Origin: Candidatus Rokuibacteriota bacterium | GTDB lineage: Bacteria > Methylomirabilota > Methylomirabilia > Rokubacteriales > CSP1-6 | Direction: 5' to 3' | DNA length: 64,000 bases | NCBI GenBank assembly: GCA_003220615.1 | Contig: QHTB01000135.1 | Location: 1-64,000, forward strand | Shown: piece by piece, positions 7,811 through 17,094 of the stretch | Layout of the letters: the number at the start of each line of letters is the position of its first letter | How positions within the stretch are numbered: position 1 is the stretch's first letter | The notes under the pieces: generated by a model | What the model was told of the DNA's origin: nothing | Seen by the model: the letters and a program-made list of their open reading frames with translations, nothing else | The model's database searches: none | Made by a program: the position numbers and the translations under genes

Positions 7811-9115
7811 TTAGACGAACTTGCAGGCGGGCGGCACGATCGTCTTCTCTTTCGCGATCGTCTCGATGATGTGGTGCTTGCCGTTCTTGATGTCGAAGAT
7901 GAACTCGCGGACGAACGCCTGGTGGTCCTCTTTCCGCATGGTCTTGTCGCCCTGCGGGAAGTCGTCGCCTTCCTTCATCTCCAGGCCCTCGAGAGCTTCG
8001 ATGAGCTTCATCGTGTCCTCGTGGCCTCGGAAGCCGCTCTTCTGCATGCCGATCTTGAGCGCGTTCATCGCCTCGAAGTTCGACTGCACGTAGCGATCAG
8101 GCAGGGGGCCCGACGGGTCGATCTTCTTGAGCGCCGCCACCGACTCGTCGAAGAACTTCTTGTGTGCCGGCGTGTTCAGCGGCGGGTCGAGCACGGGGAC
8201 GTACCGGTTGATGCCGACGAATCCCTCGATCTTCTGGCCGAGGGCGGGCAGATGGGTCGACTCCGCGATCGCGCCGTCGCCCGCGAACTTGTACTTCTTG
8301 GTCAGGCCGAGGTCGTAGGCCTGGCTGGCCATGACGATCCCGTTCGCGCCGAAGAAGATGCCGAACAGCCCGTCGAAGTTGCCCGTGATCTTCGAGAGGA
8401 ACGCCGTCATGTCCGCGGTCCCGAGCGGAATCCCGGTGCCGCCGACGACCTCGCCCCCGGCCTTCTTGATCTGCTCGACGTAGGCGTCACGGGTGGACTG
8501 GCCCCAGGCGTAGTCGAGATACGCGATGTGCCACTTCTTGCCCATCTTGTTGACCAGATAAGGCGCGAAGGCCACGGCCTGGGCGGGCGCGTAGTCGAAG
8601 GGCCGGAACACGTAGCGGCTGCACTTGGTCGTGGTGATGGTCGTGTCGAGACAGACGCCGATCATCCAGACGGTCTTGTGCTCCTCGAAGACCGGCATGC
8701 AGGCCAGACACACGTTGGAGAGATAGCCGCCCTCGGCGAGGTCGACCTTGTCCTCGACGACGAGCTTCTCGGCCTTGCGCCGGCCCACGTCCGGCTTCGA
8801 CTCGTAGTCGGCGATCACCAGCTCGACCGGGCGGCCGTTGATCCCGCCCGACTTGTTGATGCGTTCGGCCGCCACTTGCGTGCCGACCAGCGCCGTCTTG
8901 CCGCCGGCGGCGGCGACGCCGCTGAGCGGCTGGAGAACGCCGATCTTGTACGGCTTGGCCTGGCCGAACGCCTCGCGCCAGGGCGGCGGTACCAGCATGG
9001 TGGCGCCGACGGCGCCCGCCGCGGCGGCGGACAGACTGAGGAACCGGCGCCGGGTGGTCTTGCCGCGCCACCACAAATCCCTTGCCCAGGGCTCGTCCTG
9101 CCAGCGTTCAGCCAT
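7811..9115 (-). CDS. ABC transporter substrate-binding protein, Liv/amide type, Tat-exported
   Basis: 434-residue periplasmic ligand-binding protein (Peripla_BP_6 fold) heading the liv operon. A twin-arginine signal (TTRRRFLSLSAAAAGAVG) within the first 45 residues indicates export in folded form. The mature part begins KPYKIGVLQPLSGVAAAGG, the usual first strand of the fold. ATG at 9115 is preceded by a good ribosome binding site (GAGGAGG). Cys residues near the ligand-binding region are unusually many for the family. It delivers substrate to LivHM. Substrate undetermined. Confidence 0.92.
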   Translation of the reverse strand: MAERWQDEPWARDLWWRGKTTRRRFLSLSAAAAGAVGATMLVPPPWREAFGQAKPYKIGVLQPLSGVAAAGGKTALVGTQVAAERINKSGGINGRPVELVIADYESKPDVGRRKAEKLVVEDKVDLAEGGYLSNVCLACMPVFEEHKTVWMIGVCLDTTITTTKCSRYVFRPFDYAPAQAVAFAPYLVNKMGKKWHIAYLDYAWGQSTRDAYVEQIKKAGGEVVGGTGIPLGTADMTAFLSKITGNFDGLFGIFFGANGIVMASQAYDLGLTKKYKFAGDGAIAESTHLPALGQKIEGFVGINRYVPVLDPPLNTPAHKKFFDESVAALKKIDPSGPLPDRYVQSNFEAMNALKIGMQKSGFRGHEDTMKLIEALEGLEMKEGDDFPQGDKTMRKEDHQAFVREFIFDIKNGKHHIIETIAKEKTIVPPACKFV

Positions 9116-9229
9116 CGATCGTCCTCCTCTGAGGTGCCCACGCGCGGGGCAATGGGAGTGCCGAGAAAAGTGTCTCTATCTACCCTAACTTGCAGAACGC
9201 CGCAAGAGGTCCCGGCGCCTCGGCACGCG

Positions 9230-10150
9230 TTACCGCGTCAGCCCGGCGGCTTCGAGCGCCCGCGCGATCGCCTGGCGCTCGGCGTGACTCACCGGTGTGA
9301 GCGGCGGACGCACGTGAGCGGCCGGGATCCGGCCGAGGATGACGAGCGCCTCCTTCATCCGGTTGTGCATGTCGACGAACGGCGGCGCGTAGAACACGGC
9401 GACGAGCGGGTCGAGCCGGTCGTTGATCCGCCGCGCGCCCTCGACGTCACCCTTCTGGCACGCCTCGAACAGCTCGGCCTGGAGATCGGCCGTCACGCTG
9501 CCCATGCCCGAGATGGCGCCATCGGCCCCGAGCAGGAAGCTCGCCATCAGCGACATCGTGAACGCCGACAGCATCGCGACGGGCCGCCCGGTCGCGCGCA
9601 GCGCGCGCAGGTTCTTCTCGAAGGCGACGATCTCGTTCGACCAGTCCTTCACGCCGACCACGTGTGGGAGCTGGGCCAGCCGCGCCAGCGTCTCGGGCGC
9701 GTAGCCGATGCCCGACGCCGGCGGGTATTCGAAGACGATGATCGGGACGTCCGCCTTCTCGGCGATCTCGCTGAAGTGACGAACGACCATGTCCGGCTTG
9801 AGCTGGGCGCCCCACATGAAGAGCGTCGGTGGGAAGACCAGCACGGCGGCGGCGCCGAGAGCTTTGGCGTCGCGCGCCAGCTCGACGGCCTCGGCCGTGC
9901 CGTCCGAGTAGACGCCGGCCACGATCGGGCAGGCCGAGCCGACCTCGTCGAGCGCCACCGCGAGCGACCGCTTCCGCTCGTCGCGGCTCAGCGACGAGAC
10001 CTCGGCGGCGTGGCCGTTGGCGACGATGCCGGTGACGCCGCGGGTGTCGGCGAGCCAGCGCAGATGCGCGCGGTAGGCCGGCTCGTCGATCGAGAGGTTG
10101 GCCTTGAAGGGCAGGATGTTGGCGGGCATCACACCCGAGAACGTCACCAT
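9230..10150 (-). CDS. Dihydrodipicolinate synthase family lyase/aldolase
   Basis: 306-residue class I aldolase-type TIM barrel of the DapA/NAL family. The Schiff-base Lys is about 168 in VVGVKDW and the catalytic Tyr about 142 in FEYPPAS. The GTTGE loop of true DapA is replaced by NGHAAEVSSL, so this is probably not lysine biosynthesis but a keto-acid or sugar-acid lyase or hydro-lyase. It overlaps the start of its own gene with the end of the upstream isochorismatase-like gene by 7 bp, so the two are co-transcribed and may act in one catabolic route. Confidence 0.85.
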   Translation of the reverse strand: MVTFSGVMPANILPFKANLSIDEPAYRAHLRWLADTRGVTGIVANGHAAEVSSLSRDERKRSLAVALDEVGSACPIVAGVYSDGTAEAVELARDAKALGAAAVLVFPPTLFMWGAQLKPDMVVRHFSEIAEKADVPIIVFEYPPASGIGYAPETLARLAQLPHVVGVKDWSNEIVAFEKNLRALRATGRPVAMLSAFTMSLMASFLLGADGAISGMGSVTADLQAELFEACQKGDVEGARRINDRLDPLVAVFYAPPFVDMHNRMKEALVILGRIPAAHVRPPLTPVSHAERQAIARALEAAGLTR

Positions 10151-10785
10151 GCGGTCACCTCACTGGCGATGTCCTTGGAGGATACGACACGTCCGAAGGC
10201 CCGGCCAATGATGTCCAGCGTGGCCCGCTGGATCTCCGGCCAGAGCGTGGCGACGGCGTCCTCGGCCACCGTGACGCGGTACTCGCGGTTGAACGCGCCC
10301 ACGATGCTGGCCAGGACGCAGATGTCGGTCAGCGTGCCGGTGACGACCAGCGAGGTCACGCCGCGCGCGCGGAGCGCTCCGTCGAGCGGCGTGCCGTGGA
10401 ACGCGTCGTACCCGTGCTTGCGCACGACGAGCTCGTCGGGCCGCGGCGCCAGCGGGGGGATCGTCTCGGCGCTCGGATGTCCTTCGAGGCAGTTCGAGGA
10501 CGGCAGCCCGAATCCAGTGGGCGCGCCGGGCTGAGCCGGCTTGTGCTCGGGATGGAGATCGCCGACCAGCAGCGGGACGCGCTCGGAGTAGACGAACTCC
10601 GTGAAGACGACAGGAAGGCGCCGGCTTCGAAAGACGGCGAGCAGGCGCTGGATCGCCGGCACGATCTCGCGCGCCTGCGGGACTTCGAGCGCCTCACCCG
10701 GATCGACGAAGCCGCGCTGCATGTCCACCACGAGCGGCGCCGTCCGGCCCGGCTCGAGCTTCAGCACCTGCTCGAAGTTCCGCAT
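10144..10785 (-). CDS. Isochorismatase-family cysteine hydrolase
   Basis: 213 residues with the Asp-Lys-Cys triad of the family: Asp about 21 (VVDMQRGFVDPG), Lys about 123 (VVRKHGYDAF) and Cys about 156 (GTLTDICVLAS). Members hydrolyse isochorismate, nicotinamide, N-carbamoyl compounds or other amides. With a DapA-like lyase directly downstream (7-bp overlap), an amide- or carbamoyl-hydrolysing role in a small catabolic pathway is more likely than siderophore synthesis. The start is ATG at 10785, 18 bp from the stop of the membrane protein gene upstream. Confidence 0.87.
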   Translation of the reverse strand: MRNFEQVLKLEPGRTAPLVVDMQRGFVDPGEALEVPQAREIVPAIQRLLAVFRSRRLPVVFTEFVYSERVPLLVGDLHPEHKPAQPGAPTGFGLPSSNCLEGHPSAETIPPLAPRPDELVVRKHGYDAFHGTPLDGALRARGVTSLVVTGTLTDICVLASIVGAFNREYRVTVAEDAVATLWPEIQRATLDIIGRAFGRVVSSKDIASEVTAW

Positions 10786-10803
10786 CCCGGCCCCGAGTAT
10801 GCG

Positions 10804-13008
10804 CTAGTGAAGCCCGGCGAGGTACCAGCGAAGGAAGAAGTACTCGTTGTACGGCCGGTCGTCGGACAGCGTGGGAACGTCGGGCGCCGGCGCCATGAGC
10901 TGGCTGGGCACGAGCTCGTGGTCCAGCATCCGGCCCAATTGCGCTTCCGGCGTCGCACCGGGGCCCCATTCGATCATGTCCGCCCGAGCGCGTTCCGGTA
11001 CGCGGGAGGCCAGCACGGCCGCCGACGGCAAGTCGATCGGCGTCATTCGCGCCAGGAAGTGCGCGCCCCAGCCCTCGACGGAGTTGAAGGCCCTCACGTA
11101 CGGGAACGATTCTGTCAGCGCGCGCGTCATCGAGGCGATCGTCTGGGGATCGCGGCTGGGCACCCACTGCTGCAGGATGCCGTCGGAGCGCAGCCGTCGC
11201 TTGGCCACCGCGTAGAACTCACGAGAGTGGAGCAGACTCGACCCGGCCGCGGTGGGCGGCGGCGGCGGATCGATGGTGATCACGTCGTACTGGTCGGCCG
11301 AGCGTTCGAGGAACCGGCGGCCGTCGTCCACGACGATACGCGCCAGCGGCGAGCGCACGACGCTGGCGGCATCGGCGTGGAAGAAGCTGAAGAGCGTTGG
11401 GACACTCGGCACCAGCTCGACCGCAGTGGCCCGGACGCCCCAGGACACGAGCGAGCGGAACGTCGTCCCCATCCCCAGCGCCACGACGATCGCATCCCGA
11501 GGCGGCCGGTCGAGCGCGGCGAGAGGCAGATGGGCCATCATCTTCGTAATCGCCGACAGCGCTGCCATCCCTTGTCCGTTGACGAGCAGGTGCTTGTGCA
11601 GACCCGTGCCGGCCGCGACGACGGTGGCCGTGTGATCGCGGCGGACCTGGGCGTCCGGGAACTGCGTCTCGAAGCTGCGGCTCAGGGGCAGCAGGATGAC
11701 GGAGGCGATCAGGGCGGCTCCAAACAGCGTGGCGGCGCGGACGCGGTCGAGCACGGCCACGGGCACCAGGCGCTGTGGCGCGATCACGGCGACGAGGCCC
11801 AGCGCGAAGAGCGGGAGCGAGAGTGCCACGAGTGACCAGCGCTCCCCCAGCCAGGGCAGCAGCCAGAAGCCGGCAAGTAGCGGGCCCAGGATGCATCCGA
11901 TGACGTTCACCGCGTAGGCGCGGCCGGCCCGGTCGGGATCCGAGCCGGCGCGCCGATCGACGAGCATCGGCGTGACGAATCCGGCGCCGATGCAGAACGG
12001 CGCGATCCCCAGGACGAGGCAGATCTCGCCCGGCAGCGGCACGCGCGGATCCGTGGTCGCCATGGGCAGCAGTGCCGACAGCCCGAACAGCATCCAGATA
12101 GAAGCCGCCCACGCACTCGACTGGGCATCGCCTCGACCCTGCACCGAGCGGTAGAGACGCGATCCGACGAGCGTCGCCACGAGATAGACGCCCAGGATGC
12201 CGGCGAAGGTGTAGACGACGGTGCCGAGGTACGGCGTGAACTGACGGATCCACACCACCTCCAGGCCCATGCTGATCAGGCCCGTGAGGAACAGACAGGC
12301 CAGGGCCGCCGTCCGATCCGTCGGCGCGGCTGGCGCGGCGATCCGATCGCGCCTCGCCGTCGCACCGGGCGCCAGTGGCGCGTTCGCGGGCAACCCGAAG
12401 CCGAGGGCCAGGGCCGACGCCGCCAGGAGGCCGTTGAGCGAGGCCGCCACCAGGAGCGTGCCGCGGAAGCCGAAGAGCTCGATGAGGACGAGCGCCGAGC
12501 CGATCGTGCCGGCGGTGGCCCCGAGCACGTTGGCGACGTAGAGATAGCTGAAGGACTGTTTCGCGCGCTCGCCGAACAGGCTGCGCATGGCCGCCATCGC
12601 CAGAGGAAACGTGGCGCCCATCGCGATGCAGTACGGCAGGAGCGTCAGCGCGATCCACGCGCCGGAGGCCAGGTAATACGTGGAGGAGTCCCAGGCCACA
12701 GCGCGCTCGCCGAGCCATGCACGTCCCCAGCCGAGCTCTCCGGGCACCGCGATGCCCGACACGCCGATCACGGCCTCCACGGCGGCATACAGGCGCAGCG
12801 CTCGGCGTGGTGGGACGGCGCCGAGCCAGCGCGTGAGCCGCCCGGCCGCCCAGCTCCCGAGCGCGAGGCCCGCCATGAAGACGGAGAGCACGATGGACAC
12901 GAACGGCGTGGTCACGCCGAAGCCCGCCATCGCCAGCCGCAGCCAGACGACCTCGTAGACGAGACTGCAGAACCCGGAGATGACGAAGAAGCCGAAGTAC
13001 CAGGCCAT
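10804..13008 (-). CDS. Polytopic membrane protein fused to spermidine synthase-like domain
   Basis: 734 residues. The first roughly 470 are a chain of hydrophobic helices beginning FGFFVISGFCSLVYEVVWLR, resembling a major-facilitator-like domain; the rest is a Rossmann-type spermidine synthase (SpeE) fold with VALGMGTTFRSL as the nucleotide motif, TAVELVPSV, and IDPPPPPTAAGSS near the active site. This fused class is widespread in environmental bacteria. Its reaction is not well defined, so aminopropyl transfer is not safe to assume. It is read towards the isochorismatase-like gene, 18 bp away. Confidence 0.83.
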   Translation of the reverse strand: MAWYFGFFVISGFCSLVYEVVWLRLAMAGFGVTTPFVSIVLSVFMAGLALGSWAAGRLTRWLGAVPPRRALRLYAAVEAVIGVSGIAVPGELGWGRAWLGERAVAWDSSTYYLASGAWIALTLLPYCIAMGATFPLAMAAMRSLFGERAKQSFSYLYVANVLGATAGTIGSALVLIELFGFRGTLLVAASLNGLLAASALALGFGLPANAPLAPGATARRDRIAAPAAPTDRTAALACLFLTGLISMGLEVVWIRQFTPYLGTVVYTFAGILGVYLVATLVGSRLYRSVQGRGDAQSSAWAASIWMLFGLSALLPMATTDPRVPLPGEICLVLGIAPFCIGAGFVTPMLVDRRAGSDPDRAGRAYAVNVIGCILGPLLAGFWLLPWLGERWSLVALSLPLFALGLVAVIAPQRLVPVAVLDRVRAATLFGAALIASVILLPLSRSFETQFPDAQVRRDHTATVVAAGTGLHKHLLVNGQGMAALSAITKMMAHLPLAALDRPPRDAIVVALGMGTTFRSLVSWGVRATAVELVPSVPTLFSFFHADAASVVRSPLARIVVDDGRRFLERSADQYDVITIDPPPPPTAAGSSLLHSREFYAVAKRRLRSDGILQQWVPSRDPQTIASMTRALTESFPYVRAFNSVEGWGAHFLARMTPIDLPSAAVLASRVPERARADMIEWGPGATPEAQLGRMLDHELVPSQLMAPAPDVPTLSDDRPYNEYFFLRWYLAGLH

Positions 13009-13078
13009 CCAACTAACTTAGCGTGGGCACCGTCCGACTACCGAGAAACCCGTACGGCCCCCGTCGGGGGGTCGGAGA

Positions 13079-14071
13079 CTACTTGATGAGCTGATCCGCC
13101 CTTTGCAGCACCGACGGCGGGATCGTGAGTCCGAGCGCCTTCGCAGTCTTCAGATTGATGACCAGCTCGAACTGCGACAGCTGCTCGAGCGCAAGGTCCG
13201 CAGGCCTGGCACCTCGTAAAAGCTTGTCGACGTAACCGGCGGCGCGTCGATACAAGGCCGCGTGGTTGGCCGAATAGCTCATCAGTCCGCCGGCTTCCGT
13301 CGCGTCTCTCGAGTCGAACATGGAGGGAAGTCGATACCGGGTGGCCAACTCGACGATCCGTCCCCGCTCCGCAAAGAAATACGGGCTGCCCAGAACCAAC
13401 AGCGCCTTGACATCCTCGCGTTGCATCGTCGCGAAGGCAGAAGGGAGGTCGCTCAGGCTCCGGACACCGACCGGCCGGACCTGAATACGCAGACTCCGCG
13501 CCGCATCTTCCACGGTCTTGAGTTTGGCGGAGTGCGAGGGTGTGCGGATGTCCCACAGGATGGCGATGCGGTCGAAGCCGGTCCCCGCCTCGCTGAGCAG
13601 TTCCAGGGCTCTCGGGCCGGCGCCCGTCGTCAGCAAGACGACCCCCGTGACGTTGTCACGGCGACCGTTGAGCAGCATGTCGAAGAAGAAGTCGGACCGA
13701 TTCGGATCGCTCGTGGCGGACATCACGATCGGGATCGCGTTCGTCGATTGCTGAGCGACGCGAGTGGCCCGGCCGCCACACGTCACGATGACGTCGACGT
13801 TGAGACGGATCAGTCCTGCCGCGCCCTCGGCCAGAGCGTCGTCGTTCTTCTCCGCGTCACGGTACTCGAGCTCGACGTTCGACCCCGGCGTCCAGCCCAA
13901 TCCCCCGAGGGCGTGCTCGAACACATCGCGCGGCATCCCGCGAGCGCCCGAGAGACGGTGCGGGCACAGGATGCCGATCCGAGGAACGTGCCCTGACCGC
14001 TGGGCATCAGCGGCTCGTGGTCCGAGCAACGCGCCTAGACAAGCGATGAACGACCGTCTGGAGATCACCAT
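13079..14071 (-). CDS. ABC transporter substrate-binding protein (ABC_sub_bind family), orphan
   Basis: 330 residues with an N-terminal export signal (RRSFIACLGALLG, then a cleavage-like AADAQ) and the two-lobe periplasmic fold (RIGILCPHRLSG at the start of lobe 1, a ligand pocket region around SATSDPNRSDFF). The family binds tryptophan/tyrosine-like or unknown ligands. No permease or ATPase of the matching kind is adjacent, so it is an orphan. A promoter with its -10 box 3 bases from the ATG is expected to give a leaderless transcript, possibly starting at the second codon (GTG). Confidence 0.87.
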   Translation of the reverse strand: MVISRRSFIACLGALLGPRAADAQRSGHVPRIGILCPHRLSGARGMPRDVFEHALGGLGWTPGSNVELEYRDAEKNDDALAEGAAGLIRLNVDVIVTCGGRATRVAQQSTNAIPIVMSATSDPNRSDFFFDMLLNGRRDNVTGVVLLTTGAGPRALELLSEAGTGFDRIAILWDIRTPSHSAKLKTVEDAARSLRIQVRPVGVRSLSDLPSAFATMQREDVKALLVLGSPYFFAERGRIVELATRYRLPSMFDSRDATEAGGLMSYSANHAALYRRAAGYVDKLLRGARPADLALEQLSQFELVINLKTAKALGLTIPPSVLQRADQLIK

Positions 14072-14074
14072 GGC

Positions 14075-14103
14075 AAGGTAGAGGCGTCAGGCAGGCAGGT
14101 CAA
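14075..14103 (-). promoter_or_regulatory. Sigma70-type promoter of the orphan binding protein (leaderless)
   Basis: On the minus strand TTGACC (-35), 17 bases, TACCTT (-10). The -10 keeps the three key bases T, A and final T. It ends only 3 bases before the ATG at 14071, so the transcription start should fall at or just inside the coding region, giving a leaderless mRNA. No ribosome binding site is present. The -35 overlaps the stop of the upstream LLM gene. Confidence 0.5.
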
Positions 14104-15041
14104 GGAAATGTCAGCGCAGGGACGATCTCCCTGGCGATGACCTCGACCTGCTCCGGCTGGTAACGGTACGGGATGAGGATGATTCGGTGGACGCCGGAGG
14201 CGACGTGGGCCCGCAGTTGCTCGACGCACTCGGCCACGCTGCCGCGGATCGCGTGCTCGATGGTGGACTCGCTCCACGCGGCCACGTCCCACTCGGTCTC
14301 TAGCCACTGGCGCATCGGCGCCTCGGTCTCGGCGCGTGATCGCCCGACGTAGATGGCGAGCTGATTGGTGCCGGTGAGCGTCTTCGGATCCCGGCCGGCC
14401 TCCCGCGCGAACGCCTCGATCTTTTCCCACGAGCGACGGTAGCTCTCCGGCGTGTAGAAGTACGTGAGCCAGCCGTCGCCCTTCGTCGCCGCCCGGCGCA
14501 ACACCGCGTCGACGTAGCCGCCGACGAGGATCGGCGGGCGTGGGCGCTGCACGGGCCGCGGGCGCATGACCGCCTCGCGCAGGTTGAGCTCGTCCTGTTT
14601 CACCGTCACGCGGTCCTCGGTCCAGAGCCGCGTGAGGATGTCGAGGTTCCGCTCGAAGAGACGGCCGCGCTGCTTGAAGGGCACGCCGACGGCATCGAAC
14701 TCGCGCGCGTACCAGCCGGCCGCGGCGCCCAGAATCAGCCGGCCGCCCGAGATCACGTCGAGCGTCCCGAGCGCCTTGGCCGCGACCGTCGGGTTGCGCA
14801 GTGGCAGCACGAGGATGCCGGTGCCGAGCTTGATGCGCGTGGTGCGGGCGGCGATGGCGGTGAGAATTCCCACGGCATCGAGGATCGGGAACGACGGCTC
14901 GACGCCGAGGATGACGTGATCCCACGCCCACAGCGACTCGAAGCCGAGCGCTTCGGCGCGCTCCGCGTAACGGAGGATGGCGGACACGTCGGGAGTCTCG
15001 GTGGGCCCGACGAAGTTCTTGATCGCCAGTCCCCAGTCCAT
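14100..15041 (-). CDS. LLM-class flavin/F420-dependent oxidoreductase
   Basis: 313-residue luciferase-like TIM barrel. The N-terminus (ILRYAERAEALGFESLWAWDH) and the TTRIKLGTGILVLPLRNP strand are characteristic of the TIGR03619-like F420-dependent group, though FMN use cannot be excluded. These enzymes oxidise or mono-oxygenate small organic molecules. It is the last gene of the long minus-strand operon that also carries a CoA-transferase and a PLP enzyme, starting 1 bp after the phosphodiesterase stop, so it likely acts in the same catabolic pathway. Confidence 0.87.
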   Translation of the reverse strand: MDWGLAIKNFVGPTETPDVSAILRYAERAEALGFESLWAWDHVILGVEPSFPILDAVGILTAIAARTTRIKLGTGILVLPLRNPTVAAKALGTLDVISGGRLILGAAAGWYAREFDAVGVPFKQRGRLFERNLDILTRLWTEDRVTVKQDELNLREAVMRPRPVQRPRPPILVGGYVDAVLRRAATKGDGWLTYFYTPESYRRSWEKIEAFAREAGRDPKTLTGTNQLAIYVGRSRAETEAPMRQWLETEWDVAAWSESTIEHAIRGSVAECVEQLRAHVASGVHRIILIPYRYQPEQVEVIAREIVPALTFP

Positions 15042-15042
15042 C

Positions 15043-16329
15043 TCAGTTGAGCACCTGCTGGAGGGTCACGCCCTCGACCGGCCCCAGATCGATGCCCAGC
15101 GACGCGGCGATCGTGGGCGCCACGTCGCGGCTCCGGATCGTGGGAAGCCGGACGCCCCGCTTGATGTCGGGGCCGGCGGCGAGGAAGAACGCCGCGTTGT
15201 CCGCATAGATCGGGCGCTGGCCGTGGGTGCCGGCGAACTTCGGCGGACCGTGCTCGTCGTCGCCGGCGGCATCGTCGCCGAAGGCGTAGCCGGGCGCCGC
15301 CTCGAACATCACGTCGGCCACCTGACGATGTTCCTCGGGTGTCGGAAGGCCGAGCGTTGCGTACTGAGCCGCTGGCCACATCCCACTCACACCTTCCATC
15401 GTTTCGATCTCGCGGGCGAGCCGGGTCACGGCGCCGATGTCACCGTCGAGGCGGTAGAGCGCTCCGGCGCCGTGGTTCATCACGAAGCGCGCCTCGCCGG
15501 TGATCTTCCCCGCCTCGACGCGGAGGGCGCCGAGCCGGCGAAGGCGAACGTTGGGTCGGATCTCGCGCGTCGATGGCAGGAACCCGTGATCGGACAGGAC
15601 GAAGACGGTGGTGTGGTCGAGAGCGCCGGCGGGCAGCGCGCCGAGCAACCGCCCGATCAGGCCGTCCACGTATTCGAGGGCCCAGTAGGCCTCGGGGGAG
15701 CGAGGTCCGTGCAGATGCTGCAGGCTGTCCACGCACAGGAAATGGAGCAGCAGCAGATCGGGCTCGTGACGGCGGACGACGTGCGCCGCGACGCTGCCCA
15801 CCATCTCGTCCTTGAAGAGGCGCTTCGGAAGCTGGGCCCACTCGCCCTGGAGGTGCAACGGGTAGCCGAGCTCCCGCAGCTCGTCCCACACGGCGCGCGC
15901 CGTCTGAGTCTCGAAGACGCGCTGGTCCTTGAAGAAGGGGAGGTTGAAGTCGAGCGTCTTCGCGTTGCGCGTCGCCGGCCAGTCGATGGCGGCCGTGCGC
16001 AGGCCGGCGTCGTGGGCGCGGTCGTAGACCGTCGGCACGCGGAGCAGATCGGGGGCGTCGTACACCGGATCGCCCGTGAGGTCCTCGGGCGCGCCCGTGC
16101 GGCGGTTCAGGACGTGATTGGCCACGACGCCGTGAGCGCGCGGGCTCACCCCGGTCATGAGGCTGACGTGGGTCGGCCACGTGGTGCTCGGGAACACCGT
16201 CTCCACACCCGCGGCAACGGCGCCGCGCTCGGCGAGCCGGCGCAGCGTCGGCATGCGGGCCTGGGGGTCATTCCAGTAGAACGCGGCGAGGCCGTCGATA
16301 CTGATGACGATGATGCGGTGGCCGTGCAT
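15043..16329 (-). CDS. Alkaline phosphatase superfamily phosphodiesterase (type I nucleotide pyrophosphatase-like)
   Basis: 428 residues with metal-binding Asp about 12 (IISIDGLA type, here VISIDGLAAFYW), nucleophile Thr about 50 in FPSTTWPTHVSLMTG, the second metal site DHG (VLSDHGFLPSTREI) and a late His (GTHGQRP). This matches the PF01663 nucleotide pyrophosphatase/phosphodiesterase family. No signal peptide is evident, so it is probably cytoplasmic. It directly abuts the CoA-transferase beta gene (stop and start adjacent). It may cleave a phospho- or nucleotide-linked substrate such as a CoA or AMP derivative, but this is inference. Confidence 0.85.
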   Translation of the reverse strand: MHGHRIIVISIDGLAAFYWNDPQARMPTLRRLAERGAVAAGVETVFPSTTWPTHVSLMTGVSPRAHGVVANHVLNRRTGAPEDLTGDPVYDAPDLLRVPTVYDRAHDAGLRTAAIDWPATRNAKTLDFNLPFFKDQRVFETQTARAVWDELRELGYPLHLQGEWAQLPKRLFKDEMVGSVAAHVVRRHEPDLLLLHFLCVDSLQHLHGPRSPEAYWALEYVDGLIGRLLGALPAGALDHTTVFVLSDHGFLPSTREIRPNVRLRRLGALRVEAGKITGEARFVMNHGAGALYRLDGDIGAVTRLAREIETMEGVSGMWPAAQYATLGLPTPEEHRQVADVMFEAAPGYAFGDDAAGDDEHGPPKFAGTHGQRPIYADNAAFFLAAGPDIKRGVRLPTIRSRDVAPTIAASLGIDLGPVEGVTLQQVLN

Positions 16330-17094
16330 CTAGCTCAGGAAGCGACGGTCGGGATCGAGCGCGCGGAGCATCTGGAGCTCGTCCGGTGTCGGCGGCGCCG
16401 TGATGCCGACGGGGTCGGCGGTGAGCAGCTCGAACCCGGTGTTCGCGCGCACCGTCTCGAGCGTCACCTCGTGATGCAACGCCTCCACCCGCATCCGGCG
16501 CGTCTCGGGATCGAAGCCGAAGACCCCGAGCGTGGTGACGACGCGCGAGACGCCGCCGAAGATGAGCCCGGCCTTGGCGCGGCTGCCGTTGCCGTCGACC
16601 CACCCCGGGCTGGTGACGAAGTCGACGCGCGGGACGAAGCGTCGCTTCTCGTGGGCCGTGAGGATGATGACTTCCTTACACAGCGAGGCGATGTCGTTGG
16701 CGCCTCCCGTTCCTGGCAGCCGCACCTTGGGATGCCAGTAATCCGTGCCCAGCACGCTGGTGTTGATGTTGCCGTACTGGTCGATCTGGGCGCCCCCCAT
16801 GAAGCCGTAATCGAGGAAGCCGCGCTGGGCGAAGAGAAAGGTGTCGGTGATGGCCGGCAGCATCTGGGCCTGGTGGGCGGCGCGCATCTCGTTGGTCGAG
16901 ATGGGCAAGCGTCCAGGCTTGATGCGGGGCCCGATGATCCCGCCCTCGATGACCATCGTGAGCTGAGGGGCGTGCCGCTGCTGCGCCAGCGCCGCGGCCA
17001 GCAACGGCACCCCGACGCCGGCGAACACGGTGGTGTCGTTCTTGAGCTGCCGCGATCCCATGACGGCGAGGAGCTCGGACGGCGTGAACGTCAC
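16330..17094 (-). CDS. CoA-transferase family I, beta subunit
   Basis: The track ORF is longer; the coupled start is GTG at 17094 (GTGA overlap with the alpha stop), giving 254 residues beginning VTFTPSELLAVM. It has the family I beta fold with VIEGGIIGPRIKPG at the position of the catalytic Glu loop, and LDYGFMGGAQIDQYGNIN, which resembles glutaconate CoA-transferase B and IpdB. In IpdAB the pair is a ring hydrolase rather than a transferase, so either CoA transfer or hydrolysis of a cyclic CoA ester is possible. It forms a heteromer with the alpha subunit encoded just upstream. Confidence 0.87.
   Translation of the reverse strand: MTFTPSELLAVMGSRQLKNDTTVFAGVGVPLLAAALAQQRHAPQLTMVIEGGIIGPRIKPGRLPISTNEMRAAHQAQMLPAITDTFLFAQRGFLDYGFMGGAQIDQYGNINTSVLGTDYWHPKVRLPGTGGANDIASLCKEVIILTAHEKRRFVPRVDFVTSPGWVDGNGSRAKAGLIFGGVSRVVTTLGVFGFDPETRRMRVEALHHEVTLETVRANTGFELLTADPVGITAPPTPDELQMLRALDPDRRFLS

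Noticed and set aside
7457-10534. 1025-residue plus-strand ORF
   Set aside because: Spans livG, the binding protein, the DapA-like and isochorismatase-like genes on the other strand; its sequence shows no domain, only shadow composition.
10804-13008. Simple spermidine synthase
   Set aside because: The SpeE-like domain is only the C-terminal third of a polytopic membrane protein, so polyamine synthesis cannot be asserted.
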